A model generated the notes under the pieces. That model saw only the letters and a program-made list of their open reading frames with translations, was not told the origin of the DNA and searched no databases. Positions 8,265 to 16,525 of a stretch of 64,000 nucleotides of DNA are shown here, in pieces (the stretch's first letter is position 1; each line of letters starts with the position of its first letter). Position numbers and translations under genes: made by a program. The DNA lies in the NCBI GenBank assembly GCA_000720845.1, contig JODU01000020.1, positions 62,001 through 126,000 on the forward strand, read 5' to 3'. Source of the DNA: Kitasatospora aureofaciens (GTDB lineage: Bacteria; Actinomycetota; Actinomycetes; Streptomycetales; Streptomycetaceae).

Positions 8265-9345
8265 GGCCGGGTCCGGGGGCGGCTGGGGGAGCGGCCCGGA
8301 CCTTCGGCACCACGGGGACGCGGAGGTGCGCGACGCCGGTGCGGCGCTGGTGGACCTCGCGGTGAACGTCCGCGCGGACACTCCCCCGGCCTGGCTGCGT
8401 GAGCACGTCGCCGCCTCGCTCGGCTCGCTCGCCGCCTACCCGGACGGGCGGGCCGCGCGGGCGGCGGTGGCGGCGCGGCACGGGCTGCCGGTGGAGCGGG
8501 TGCTGCTGACGGCGGGGGCGGCGGAGGCGTTCGTGCTGCTGGCGCGGGCGCTGAAGGTGCTCCGGCCGGTGGTGGTGCACCCCCAGTTCACCGAGCCCGA
8601 GGCGGCGCTGCGGGACGCGGGGCACACGGTCGAGCGGGTGTTGCTGCGGGCTGCGGACGGCTTCCGCCTCGCCCCGGCCGCCGTCCCCGAGGACGCCGAC
8701 CTGGTGGTGGTCGGCAACCCGACGAACCCCACCTCGGTGCTGCACCCGGCGGGCGTACTCGCGTCGCTGGCCCGGCCCGGGCGGACCCTGGTCGTGGACG
8801 AGGCGTTCATGGACGCGGTGCCGGGCGAGCGGGAGGCGCTGGCCGGGCGGACGGACGTACCCGGCCTGGTCGTCCTGCGCAGCCTCACCAAGACCTGGGG
8901 GCTGGCGGGACTGCGCATCGGCTACGTCCTGGCCGACCCGGAGACGATCGCCGAACTGGAGCGCGCGCAGCCCCTGTGGCCGGTGTCCACGCCCGCGCTG
9001 GCGGCGGCCGAGGTGTGCGTGGCGCCGCGGGCGCTGGCGGAGGCCGCCCACGCCGCCCACCGCGTCGCCGCCGACCGGGACCGTCTGGTCGCCGGGCTCG
9101 CGGAGTTCGCCGGTGCCGGGGTGCGGGTCGCCGGTCCGGCCGAGGGCCCCTTCGTCCTGGTCGGCGTCCCGGACGCGGCCACCGTACGGCACCGGTTGCG
9201 CGGCCTGGGATACGCGGTCCGGCGCGGGGACACGTTCCCGGGGCTGGGCGAGGGGTGGCTGCGCCTGGCGGTACGGGACCGTGCGACGACGGACGGCTTC
9301 CTGCGCGCGCTGAAGCATGCGCTGACGGCGCCGGACCCGGCCTGA
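8236..9345 (+). CDS. cobC: PLP-dependent CobC-like aminotransferase/decarboxylase (Rv2231c type)
   Basis: A 369-residue fold-type I PLP protein of the histidinol-phosphate aminotransferase/CobD-CobC family. Features: LTAGAAEAFVLL for cofactor phosphate contact near residue 95, VVVGNPTNPTSVLHP near 155, VVDEAFMD near 178, and the PLP lysine in RSLTKTWGLAGLRIGY (Lys about 219). In cobalamin pathways such proteins make (R)-1-amino-2-propanol phosphate from threonine phosphate; the actinobacterial Rv2231c group is annotated CobC by context. The ATG lies within the cbiX His tail, so translation is coupled. Substrate remains inferred. Confidence 0.85.
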   Translation: MDTHIPMHTEAGSGGGWGSGPDLRHHGDAEVRDAGAALVDLAVNVRADTPPAWLREHVAASLGSLAAYPDGRAARAAVAARHGLPVERVLLTAGAAEAFVLLARALKVLRPVVVHPQFTEPEAALRDAGHTVERVLLRAADGFRLAPAAVPEDADLVVVGNPTNPTSVLHPAGVLASLARPGRTLVVDEAFMDAVPGEREALAGRTDVPGLVVLRSLTKTWGLAGLRIGYVLADPETIAELERAQPLWPVSTPALAAAEVCVAPRALAEAAHAAHRVAADRDRLVAGLAEFAGAGVRVAGPAEGPFVLVGVPDAATVRHRLRGLGYAVRRGDTFPGLGEGWLRLAVRDRATTDGFLRALKHALTAPDPA

Positions 9346-9361
9346 GCGACGCACCCTGGCC

Positions 9362-9650
9362 GGCCCCCTCCGCCTCAGCGTCACCTGCACCGGGCCGGGA
9401 CCGGCATGGCACCCCCGTCAGGCCCGCGGCCCCGGCACCGGCCCCACACACCGGGACACCGAACCACCGCCCGCCCCGGCCAAAGCCCCTCCACGGACAC
9501 CCCGCCCAGAACCGGCCCCCGGCACGCCCCCTCGCCGCAACCGGCCCGAGGCTCGGCCGGCCTGGCCCCCTCCGCCTCAGCGTCACCTGCACCGGGCCGG
9601 GACCGGCGAGGCACCCCCGTCACAGGCCCGGGGCCCCGGCACCGGCCCCC
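9362..9650. repeat. Long direct repeats downstream of cobC
   Basis: The 323-base gap between cobC and the LAETGG gene is filled by repeats. An 84-86 base unit at 9362-9445 recurs at 9564-9650 (202 bases apart) with only a few differences; it begins GGCCCCCTCCGCCTCAGCG and ends GGCCCCGGCACCGGCCCC. Partial copies of its end (CCGGCCCCCGGCACG) occur at 9512 and 9642. A third, more diverged version of the front half (CCCCTCGCCGTCAGCCTCG, from about 9657) is the 3' end of the convergent LAETGG gene itself. No gene is visible in the gap. Confidence 0.85.
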
Positions 9651-9668
9651 GGCACGGCCCCCTCGCCG

Positions 9669-10625
9669 TCAGCCTCGCCTGCGGCGGGCCAGGATCAGTG
9701 TGGCGCCGCCGGCCAGGACCAGGGCCGCGGCTCCGGTCGCGACGTACGGGGTCGCGGAGTTGCCGCCGGTCTCGGCCAGGTCGGCCTCGGTGCGGGCACC
9801 CTGGGGCTGCACGTCCGCGGCGGGTTCGGCCGCGGGTTCGGCGTCCTGCTCGGCCGGGGGTTCGTCGGCCTTCGCCGGGGGCTGCCCGGCCTCGGCCGGC
9901 GGGGCGGCCGGGGACTCGCAGGTCGCCTTGGCGAGGGTGACGGTGCCGTCGACCTCGGCGACGTTCAGGTCACCGGGATTGACGGAAACCTTGAGTTCGA
10001 GCGCGGTGGCGGCGGCCGTGCGGGAGGTGGTCTCCTCCTTCGAGAGGTCGAGCCGTACCTCGCCGACGCCGGGCACCTTCACGTCCGTCGTACCGCCGGT
10101 GGTCAGCGTGACCTTCTTGCCGAGGACGGTCACCGGACCGAGGAGGCCGGCGTCGGCGACCGGCTGCTTCCCGGCCTCGCAGGTCGCCGTGGAGGTCACC
10201 TCCTGGACCTCGATCACCGACAGCAGTGGCAGGCCGGGGACGTGGAGCCGGGCGCGGGCCAGCGTGGTGGAGCCCTGGCTCCTGTCGGCGGTGGCCGTCG
10301 CCTTCGCCTCGGCGACGTCGGCGCGCAGGACGCTGAACGGCTTTCCGCCGTCGACGCCGTCCAGCCGGGCGGTGAGCGCGGTCTTCTCGGCGTTCCCGGG
10401 TGCCTGCACCTCGTTCAGGGTGACCGCGAGCGGGACGTTCACGGTCTTGTTGAGCAGGGAGACGTCGAGCCCGGTGCGCAGCACGGTGGCGCTCGCGCGG
10501 CCGTGGTCGCCGGTCGCGTGGGCGGAACCCGCGCCGGCCAGGGTCGCGGGGCCCGCGGCCAGGGCCGTGGCCGCCGCGACGGTGGCGAGACGGCGTGCGG
10601 GCATGCGGAAGGTGTTGCCGTTCAA
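9669..10625 (-). CDS. SCO1860-family LAETGG-anchored surface protein
   Basis: About 318 residues. An N-terminal signal peptide (RRLATVAAATALAAG, cleavage probably after GSAHA) is followed by a beta-rich region of about 190 residues with two cysteines, a proline/alanine/glutamate-rich wall-spanning stretch, and a C-terminal sortase signal: LAETGG (about 283-288), a hydrophobic segment and a terminal RRRRG. LAETGG is the class E sortase motif used by Streptomyces for anchored chaplins. The TTG at 10625 has GGGGG upstream; the ATG at 10604 has no ribosome site. The family is recognised by name but has no known function; it sits beside the cobalamin genes. Its 3' end resembles the downstream repeat. 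Confidence 0.85.
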   Translation of the reverse strand: MNGNTFRMPARRLATVAAATALAAGPATLAGAGSAHATGDHGRASATVLRTGLDVSLLNKTVNVPLAVTLNEVQAPGNAEKTALTARLDGVDGGKPFSVLRADVAEAKATATADRSQGSTTLARARLHVPGLPLLSVIEVQEVTSTATCEAGKQPVADAGLLGPVTVLGKKVTLTTGGTTDVKVPGVGEVRLDLSKEETTSRTAAATALELKVSVNPGDLNVAEVDGTVTLAKATCESPAAPPAEAGQPPAKADEPPAEQDAEPAAEPAADVQPQGARTEADLAETGGNSATPYVATGAAALVLAGGATLILARRRRG

Positions 10626-10647
10626 GGTGGTGGGACCCCCAGTGAGA

Positions 10648-10668
10648 CATGCGTGCGGGGCACGCATG
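10648..10668. promoter_or_regulatory. Perfect inverted repeat in the leader of the LAETGG gene
   Basis: CATGCGTGC-GGG-GCACGCATG: 9-bp arms, 3-base centre, no mismatches, 23-43 bases upstream of the TTG start. It may be an operator or a leader hairpin. I do not recognise the binding family. Confidence 0.6.
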
Positions 10669-10822
10669 AGCGACGTGCTTGGGACCCGCACAGAATGTCC
10701 CCGCGTTCACCGAACCGTCAGCGAACTCAGGGCACTTCACCCCTTCGTGGGGTTTTGGCGAACCCTTTCGAATCCACCCCGCGTCTACCCGCACGGGTGT
10801 TCCCCGGCGTCACTCCCGTCGG

Positions 10823-11914
10823 CTAACCGACGACCCGCCCACGGAGCACCACCCGGCGCGGAGCAGCGAGCACGCGCACGTCCGCGCGCGGGTCCTGCTC
10901 GTACACCACCAGGTCCGCCGGTGCGCCCTCCTCCAGGCCCGGACGGCCGAGCCAGCGCCGGGCGGCCCAGGTCGTCGCGGCGAGCGCGTCGAGGGGCGGG
11001 ATGCCCGCGGTGACCAGCTCCGCGACCTCGGCCCCGGCCAGCCCGTGGGCGAGGGCACCGCCCGCGTCGGTGCCGACGAAGACCGGGATTCCGGCGTCGT
11101 AGGCGTTGCGCACGGTGTCGTAGCGGCGTTCGTGGAGCCGGCGCATATGGGCCGCCCAGCGCGGGAACCGGGGCTCGCCGCCGTCGGCCAGCGCGGGGAA
11201 GGTGGCGATGTTGACGAGCGTGGGCACGATCGCGACGCCCCGCTCGGCGAAGAGGGGGATCGTGTCGTCCGTGAGCCCCGTGGCGTGCTCGACGCAGTCG
11301 ATGCCGGCCTCGACCAGGTCGCGCAGCGAGTCCTCGGCGAAGCAGTGCGCGGTGACGCGGGCGCCCAGGCGGTGGGCCTCGGCGATGGCCGCCTCCACGG
11401 CGCCGCGCGGCCAGCAGGCGGACAGGTCGCCGAGGTCGCGGTCGATCCAGTCGCCGACCAGTTTCACCCAGCCGTCGCCGCGCCGGGCCTCCTGGGCGAC
11501 GTAGGCGACGAGGTCCTCGGGCTCGACCTCCCAGGCGTAGTTGCGGATGTAGCGGCGGGTGCGGGCGATGTGCCGGCCGGCCCGGATGATCTTCGGGAGG
11601 TCCTCGCGGTCGTCGATCCAGCGAGTGTCGGAGGGCGATCCCGCGTCGCGGATGAGGAGGGTGCCCGCCTCGCGGTCGGTCAGCGCCTGCTTCTCGGCGA
11701 CGTCCTCGGGGACCGCCCCGTGCTGGTCCAGGCCTACGTGGCAGTGCGCGTCGACCAGGCCGGGCAGCGCCCAGCCCTCGACAGTGCGGACGTCGGCCGC
11801 GCCGGTGGGGCGGTCGTACGAGATCCGGCCGTCGATCACCCACACCTCGTCCCGGACCTCCTCCGGTCCGACGAGCACCCGACCCTTCACGTGCAGCACC
11901 GCGCGATCGCTCAT
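10823..11914 (-). CDS. Amidohydrolase-family protein
   Basis: A 363-residue metal-dependent hydrolase with the TIM-barrel layout: LPGLVDAHCHVGL (HxH after strand 1, near residue 55), a carboxylated-lysine candidate in GWVKLVGDW, RVTAHCF (His after strand 5), IDCVEHATG (His after strand 6) and PVFVGTDAGG (Asp after strand 8). The N- and C-terminal beta-sandwich pieces (VLHVKGRVLVG and ADLVVYEQDPR) are those of imidazolonepropionase/prolidase-like amidohydrolases. The start ATG at 11914 is chosen over in-frame upstream ATGs because the conserved N-terminal strand follows it. Substrate unknown. Its stop is followed by about 200 non-coding bases up to the LAETGG leader. Confidence 0.88.
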   Translation of the reverse strand: MSDRAVLHVKGRVLVGPEEVRDEVWVIDGRISYDRPTGAADVRTVEGWALPGLVDAHCHVGLDQHGAVPEDVAEKQALTDREAGTLLIRDAGSPSDTRWIDDREDLPKIIRAGRHIARTRRYIRNYAWEVEPEDLVAYVAQEARRGDGWVKLVGDWIDRDLGDLSACWPRGAVEAAIAEAHRLGARVTAHCFAEDSLRDLVEAGIDCVEHATGLTDDTIPLFAERGVAIVPTLVNIATFPALADGGEPRFPRWAAHMRRLHERRYDTVRNAYDAGIPVFVGTDAGGALAHGLAGAEVAELVTAGIPPLDALAATTWAARRWLGRPGLEEGAPADLVVYEQDPRADVRVLAAPRRVVLRGRVVG

Positions 11915-11957
11915 GCCCCGCACCCTAAACGGTGCCCGCACACCCGTCCGGGGCCGG

Positions 11958-12440
11958 TCACCGGCGCCCGCCGCGCGCTGCCGCACGGGCGCGCAGCTCG
12001 GTCGCGTACCCGGCCCCGACGGCGCTCGCGACGGCGGTCAGCGCCAGGACGGCGGTGGCGGGGTTGACGTAGCCGGGGACGTCGTCGCTGGTGTATTCTC
12101 CGCCGCCGGTGGTCTCGCAGACGAAGCCCAGGGGCAGGAAGGACACCGACTGGTCGATGACGTGCAGGGCGCACTCCTCGTACCCGGGCATGCGGCAGGG
12201 CGGCGCCGGCGAGGAGTTCGCGCCGCCGCCGGACTCCATGACGGCACCGGTCACGTGCAGCAGCCCCCAGGCGTACGCCGCGAGGGCGGCCGCACCGGCG
12301 AACGCGGCGAGGGCGTGCAGTCCCGGCCCGGCACCCGGACCCCGGGCGCGGCGGGCGGCGAGGACGCTCGCGCCGTGGCCGGTCAGACCGACGGCGGACA
12401 CCACGGCGACCACGACGAGCAGCAGGAGTACGAGGAACAC
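11958..12440 (-). CDS. Small membrane protein of unknown function
   Basis: A 160-residue hydrophobic protein. A transmembrane segment at residues 1-20 (FLVLLLLVVVAVVSAVGL), a second near 42-65, and a third near 128-148; between the last two is an extracytoplasmic loop with three cysteines (PPCRMPGYEEC and FVC) that could form disulphides. ATG at 12440. Located 43 bases upstream of the amidohydrolase on the same strand, so the two may be cotranscribed. I do not recognise the family. Confidence 0.6.
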   Translation of the reverse strand: MFLVLLLLVVVAVVSAVGLTGHGASVLAARRARGPGAGPGLHALAAFAGAAALAAYAWGLLHVTGAVMESGGGANSSPAPPCRMPGYEECALHVIDQSVSFLPLGFVCETTGGGEYTSDDVPGYVNPATAVLALTAVASAVGAGYATELRARAAARGGRR

Positions 12441-12617
12441 GGGGCCAGTCCATCAGGCGGTGACCGCCTCGGCTGTGACGGAAGCCACGATTCCGGGCGT
12501 GGGGGTGTCGCAACGGAAGCACTCCGGCGCGAGTTCCGGCGGGCGCCATGGTTACTCTCGACTCCGTACGCCGTGTACCCGCGCCGCACACCCGCCGTTA
12601 CCGAAGAGAGCACCGCC

Positions 12618-13745
12618 GTGACCCATCCCTTCCTGGACCTCCCCCCGCTGAGCGCCGGACGTTTCGCCGCGATCGAGGACCGGGTCGCGCGCCTGCTCGG
12701 CACCGGGCAGGACGTGGTGGTCATGCAGGGCGAGGCACTGCTGCCGCTGGAGGGCGCGATCCGCGCCGCCGCGGGCCCCGGCACCGTCGCGCTGAACGTC
12801 ATCACGGGGCCGTACGGGCAGACCTTCGGCAACTGGCTGCGGGACTGCGGCGCCACCGTGCACGACCTCGCCGTGCCGTTCCACACGGCCGTCTCCGCCG
12901 ATCAGGTCCGCGGGGCCCTGGCCGAGCACCCGGAGATCGACTTCGTGTCCCTCGTGCACGCCGAGGCGGCGACCGGCAACACCAACCCGGTCGCGGAGAT
13001 CGGCGAGGTGGTGCGGGCGCACGGCGCGCTCTTCTACCTGGACGCGGTGGCCTCCGTGGGCGCCGAGCCGGTGCTGCCGGACGCGTGGGGCGTGGACCTG
13101 TGCGTGATCGGCGCCCAGAAGGCGATGGGCGGCCCGGCCGGGGTCTCGGCGGTGTCGGTGAGCGAGCGGGCCTGGGCGCGGATGGCGGCGAACCCGCACG
13201 CGCCGCGGCGGTCGTACCTCTCGCTCCTGGACTGGAAGGAGCGCTGGATCGACGGCGGGCGCAAGGCTCTGCTGCACGCCCCGGCGCAGTTGGAGATGCT
13301 CGCGCTGGAGGCCTGCGTCGAGCGCATCGAGGCGGAGGGCCCCGAGACGGTGATGGCGCGGCACGCGTCCGCCGCGGCGGCCACCCGGGCCGGCGCGCTC
13401 GCCCTGGGCGGCCTGGAGCCGTACGTGTACGAGGCCGGCGACGCGGCGCCGGTCGCGACGACGCTGCGCACGCCGTCGGACGTCGACGCGTCCGCGCTGG
13501 TGGCCCGGGCCCTGGAGTCCGACCCGGCGCTGCCGCTGGCCGCGGGCGGCGGCGCGCTGGCGGGCGAGATGATCCGGGTCAACCACTACGGTCCGGACGC
13601 GACGCGCGGGGCCGTGCAGGGCTGCCTGGCGGCACTGGGTGCCGCGCTGGCCGAGCGGGGTGTGAAGGCGGACCCGGAGGCCGCGCGGCGGGCAGTCGAG
13701 CAGGCGTGGGGGCGCCCGTCCGGAACCGGTCTTTCACAAGGGTGA
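12618..13745 (+). CDS. Class V PLP-dependent aminotransferase (alanine-glyoxylate/PucG-like)
   Basis: A 375-residue fold-type I enzyme of the alanine-glyoxylate/serine-pyruvate aminotransferase group. VMQGEALLPLEGAIR near residue 36 binds the cofactor phosphate, SLVHAEAATGNTNPV near 113 and YLDAVASVGAEPV near 140 line the active site, and CVIGAQKAMGGPAG holds the Schiff-base lysine (about 166). The GTG at 12618 follows GAAGAGAG. It stands alone on the plus strand before the ectoine leader. The exact amino donor and acceptor are not visible from sequence; glyoxylate or pyruvate are usual acceptors. Confidence 0.85.
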   Translation: MTHPFLDLPPLSAGRFAAIEDRVARLLGTGQDVVVMQGEALLPLEGAIRAAAGPGTVALNVITGPYGQTFGNWLRDCGATVHDLAVPFHTAVSADQVRGALAEHPEIDFVSLVHAEAATGNTNPVAEIGEVVRAHGALFYLDAVASVGAEPVLPDAWGVDLCVIGAQKAMGGPAGVSAVSVSERAWARMAANPHAPRRSYLSLLDWKERWIDGGRKALLHAPAQLEMLALEACVERIEAEGPETVMARHASAAAATRAGALALGGLEPYVYEAGDAAPVATTLRTPSDVDASALVARALESDPALPLAAGGGALAGEMIRVNHYGPDATRGAVQGCLAALGAALAERGVKADPEAARRAVEQAWGRPSGTGLSQG

Positions 13746-14074
13746 ATCACAGGGAATTCCCGATAGTCACGCAAGCAGAATTAAAGAATTCCACTCAGCA
13801 CAGCTTCCCGTATTCTTCTGCCCGCTTTCCTCGGACCTAAACACAAAGATTTCACGACGGCCGACCTTCACATTTCGGACACGTCTCGCACGGGTTACGT
13901 GATTGTGACCCGATCCACATGCTGTCCGCTTTGCGGCTTACATCCCCGGCAAAATACCCCATACCGCCGCCGTCTCGCGCGGAAGCACGCGCACGCGTGA
14001 TAACACACGAGGCGGCCATTCGTAACCCCATGCGGCGATGCAATTTCGAATTTCGCTGGGTAAATTCAATTTGC
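13746..14074 (+). promoter_or_regulatory. Low-GC leader/promoter region of the ectoine operon
   Basis: These 329 bases hold no gene and are clearly richer in A and T than the flanks, for example AATTAAAGAATTCC near 13780, AAACACAAAGATTTCACG near 13840, GCAAAATACCCC near 13950 and TTTCGAATTTCGCTGG followed by TAAATTCAATTTGC just before the ectA ATG. The last block contains TAAATT as a possible -10. No classical ribosome site precedes ectA. Ectoine operons are osmotically induced, so this is the likely control region; I cannot assign the sigma factor. Confidence 0.55.
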
Positions 14075-14587
14075 ATGACTGCCGCGCAAGCAGACCTGCA
14101 AATCGATCGTCCGAGAGTGGCCGACGGCGCCGCCCTGTGGCGGATAGCGAGGGATTCCAAGGTCCTGGACCTCAACTCCTCCTACAGCTATCTGCTCTGG
14201 TGCCGGGACTTCGCCGCCACGTCGGCCGTCGCCCGCGACGAGAGCGGTGAGCCGGTCGGCTTCGTCACCGGATACGTACGGCCGGACCGTCCGGACACAC
14301 TGCTCGTGTGGCAGGTGGCGGTGGACGAGGCGTATCGCGGGCGCCGGCTCGCCGCCTCCCTGCTCGACGGGCTGGCCGAGCGGACCGTCGCGGAACGCGG
14401 GCTGACCACCCTGGAGACCACCATCTCCCCCGACAACACCGCCTCCCAGCGGCTGTTCACCTCGTTCGCCGAGCGCCGCGGTGCCCGGCTGGAGCGCGAG
14501 GTGCTGTTCGACACGGACGTGTTCCCCGACGGACCGCACGAGCCCGAGGTGCTGTACCGCATAGGTCCCCTGTCCGCCACCGGCTGA
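14075..14587 (+). CDS. ectA: L-2,4-diaminobutyrate acetyltransferase EctA
   Basis: Acetylates L-2,4-diaminobutyrate at the gamma amino group in ectoine synthesis. The 170-residue GNAT protein has LDLNSSYSYLLWCRDF (about 28-43, substrate site), the acetyl-CoA loop VDEAYRGRRLAASLLDGL (about 90-107) and ETTISPDNTASQRLF (about 120-134), all typical of EctA. The ATG at 14075 gives the family length; upstream in-frame ATGs would add a nonconserved tail encoded by the low-GC leader. First gene of ectABCD. Confidence 0.96.
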   Translation: MTAAQADLQIDRPRVADGAALWRIARDSKVLDLNSSYSYLLWCRDFAATSAVARDESGEPVGFVTGYVRPDRPDTLLVWQVAVDEAYRGRRLAASLLDGLAERTVAERGLTTLETTISPDNTASQRLFTSFAERRGARLEREVLFDTDVFPDGPHEPEVLYRIGPLSATG

Positions 14588-14593
14588 CCGACC

Positions 14594-14623
14594 GGCCGTC
14601 CGGACGGCCCGGCACCCCGTGCC
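14594..14623 (+). other. Tandem hairpins in the ectA-ectB spacer
   Basis: A perfect 16-base palindrome (GGCCGTCCGGACGGCC, 14594-14609) is followed at once by GGCAC-CCC-GTGCC (14611-14623). They start just after the ectA stop in a 130-base spacer, placed to act as a partial terminator or as an RNA-stability element. Confidence 0.5.
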
Positions 14624-14717
14624 AGTCCGGCCCCAGAGACTTCCCGGCGGACCGCACCGGTCCCCGGATCCGTACGACCTTCCTCTCCCACCCTCACCCC
14701 ACGAGGAGCGATTCGTC

Positions 14718-15989
14718 GTGACCATCACCCAGCCCGACCTCAGCGTCTTCGAGACCGTCGAGTCCGAGGTGCGCAGCTACTGCCGCGGCTGGCCAACCGT
14801 CTTCGACCGTGCGGTCGGCAGCCGCATGTACGACGAGGACGGCCACGAGTACCTCGACTTCTTCGCCGGAGCGGGCTCGCTCAACTACGGGCACAACAAC
14901 GCCGTCCTGAAACGCGCGCTGATCGACTACCTGGAGCGGGACGGCGTCACGCACGGGCTGGACATGTCGACGACCGCCAAGCGCCGCTTCCTGGAGACGT
15001 TCCAGAACATCATCCTGCGCCCCCGCGACCTGCCGTACAAGGTCATGTTCCCGGGCCCGACGGGCACCAACGCGGTCGAGTCCGCGCTCAAGCTGGCGCG
15101 CAAGGTCAAGGGCCGCGAGTCGATCGTGTCCTTCACCAACGCCTTCCACGGCATGTCGCTGGGCTCCCTCGCGGTGACCGGCAACGCGTTCAAGCGGGCC
15201 GGTGCCGGCATCCCGCTGGTGCACGGCACGCCCATGCCGTTCGACAACTACTTCGACGGCACCGTCGAGGACTTCATCTGGTTCGAGCGGCTGCTGGAGG
15301 ACCAGGGCTCCGGCCTGAACAAGCCGGCCGCCGTGATCGTCGAGACCGTGCAGGGCGAGGGCGGCATCAACGTCGCCCGGGCCGAGTGGCTGCGCGCCCT
15401 GGCCGACCTGTGCGAGCGCCAGGACATGCTGCTCATCGTCGACGACATCCAGATGGGCTGCGGCCGCACCGGCGCCTTCTTCTCCTTCGAGGAGGCGGGC
15501 ATCACGCCGGACATCGTCACCGTCTCCAAGTCGATCAGCGGCTACGGCCTGCCCATGTCGCTGTGCCTGTTCAAGCCGGAGCTGGACGTCTGGGAGCCGG
15601 GCGAGCACAACGGCACCTTCCGCGGCAACAACCCGGCCTTCGTCACGGCGACCGCGACGCTGGAGGCGTACTGGGCCGACGGGTCGGCGATGGAGAAGCA
15701 GACCCGGGGGCGCGGCGAGCAGGTCGAGCAGCACATGATCGCCATCACCGAGGAGAACCTCGCCGACATCAAGGAGTACCGGGGCCGCGGTCTGGTCTGG
15801 GGCCTGGAGTTCCACGACAAGGCCCGCGCGGGCCGGGTCGCCAAGCGCGCCTTCGAGCTGGGGCTGCTCATCGAGACGTCCGGCCCCGAGAGCGAGGTCG
15901 TCAAGCTGCTTCCGGCGCTCACCATCACGCCCGACGAGCTGGACGAGGGCATGAAGACCCTGGCCCGGGCCGTGCGCGAGACCGCGTGA
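14718..15989 (+). CDS. ectB: Diaminobutyrate-2-oxoglutarate transaminase EctB
   Basis: Converts aspartate semialdehyde to L-2,4-diaminobutyrate with glutamate as donor. A 423-residue class III aminotransferase: FPGPTGTNAVESALKLAR (about 113-130), VETVQGEGGINVA near 212, IVDDIQMGCGRTG near 240 and the PLP lysine in TVSKSISGYG (about 271). GTG at 14718 is preceded by GAGGAG, and gives the normal EctB length. Second gene of the operon. Confidence 0.96.
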   Translation: MTITQPDLSVFETVESEVRSYCRGWPTVFDRAVGSRMYDEDGHEYLDFFAGAGSLNYGHNNAVLKRALIDYLERDGVTHGLDMSTTAKRRFLETFQNIILRPRDLPYKVMFPGPTGTNAVESALKLARKVKGRESIVSFTNAFHGMSLGSLAVTGNAFKRAGAGIPLVHGTPMPFDNYFDGTVEDFIWFERLLEDQGSGLNKPAAVIVETVQGEGGINVARAEWLRALADLCERQDMLLIVDDIQMGCGRTGAFFSFEEAGITPDIVTVSKSISGYGLPMSLCLFKPELDVWEPGEHNGTFRGNNPAFVTATATLEAYWADGSAMEKQTRGRGEQVEQHMIAITEENLADIKEYRGRGLVWGLEFHDKARAGRVAKRAFELGLLIETSGPESEVVKLLPALTITPDELDEGMKTLARAVRETA

Positions 15990-16044
15990 CCCCTGTCCGG
16001 CGCGACCGTCCCACGGCGGGACCGCCGGGCACCACCCCATGACT

Positions 16045-16081
16045 CCCGGCGTCTTCGGCCCGCGCGGCCGGGGACGCCGGG
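16045..16081 (+). other. Hairpin in the ectB-ectC spacer
   Basis: CCCGGCGTC at 16045-16053 pairs with GACGCCGGG at 16073-16081, with an inner CGGCC/GGCCG stem. It lies in the 131-base ectB-ectC spacer, 22 bases ahead of the ectC ribosome site (AGGAGG at 16103). No T run. Confidence 0.5.
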
Positions 16082-16120
16082 GCCCCTGCACATCCTTCAT
16101 CTAGGAGGCATCGCAATACC

Positions 16121-16519
16121 GTGATCGTCCGTTCGTTCAAGGAGTTCGAAGGCACCGACCGGCACGTGAAGAGCGCGTCCGGCACCTGGGAGAGCACCCG
16201 GATCGTCCTCGCCAAGGAGAAGGTCGGCTTCTCCCTGCACGAGACGATCCTTTACGCGGGTACGGAGACGTCGATGTGGTACGCCAACCACATCGAGGCC
16301 GTCGTCTGCACCAAGGGCGACGCCGAGTTGACCGACCGCGAGACGGGGAAGACGTACCACATCACGCCGGGCACGATGTACCTCCTCAACGGCCACGAGC
16401 GGCACACGCTCAAGGTCAAGGAGGACTTCCACTGCATCTGTGTCTTCAACCCGCCCGTGACCGGACGGGAGGATCACGACGAGAACGGCGTCTACCCGCT
16501 GCTCACCGAGGAGGTGTGA
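16121..16519 (+). CDS. ectC: L-ectoine synthase EctC
   Basis: Cyclises N-gamma-acetyl-diaminobutyrate to ectoine. A 132-residue single-domain cupin; SMWYANHIEAVVC (about 48-60) and NGHERHTLKVKEDFHCICVFNPP (split as NGHERHTLK near 90 and FHCICVFNPP near 103) are the conserved metal and substrate segments. GTG at 16121 has a consensus AGGAGG 13 bases upstream. Third gene of the operon; ectD follows after 6 bases. Confidence 0.97.
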   Translation: MIVRSFKEFEGTDRHVKSASGTWESTRIVLAKEKVGFSLHETILYAGTETSMWYANHIEAVVCTKGDAELTDRETGKTYHITPGTMYLLNGHERHTLKVKEDFHCICVFNPPVTGREDHDENGVYPLLTEEV

Positions 16520-16525
16520 GTCACC

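Noticed and set aside
10739..10756. ACCCC-TTCGT-GGGGT-TTT resembling a plus-strand terminator
   Set aside because: Both flanking genes are on the minus strand and no plus-strand gene ends here; stem is only 5 bp.
11559..12617. Very long upstream extension of the class V aminotransferase frame
   Set aside because: It runs antisense over two supported genes and has no domain; GTG 12618 fits the family length.
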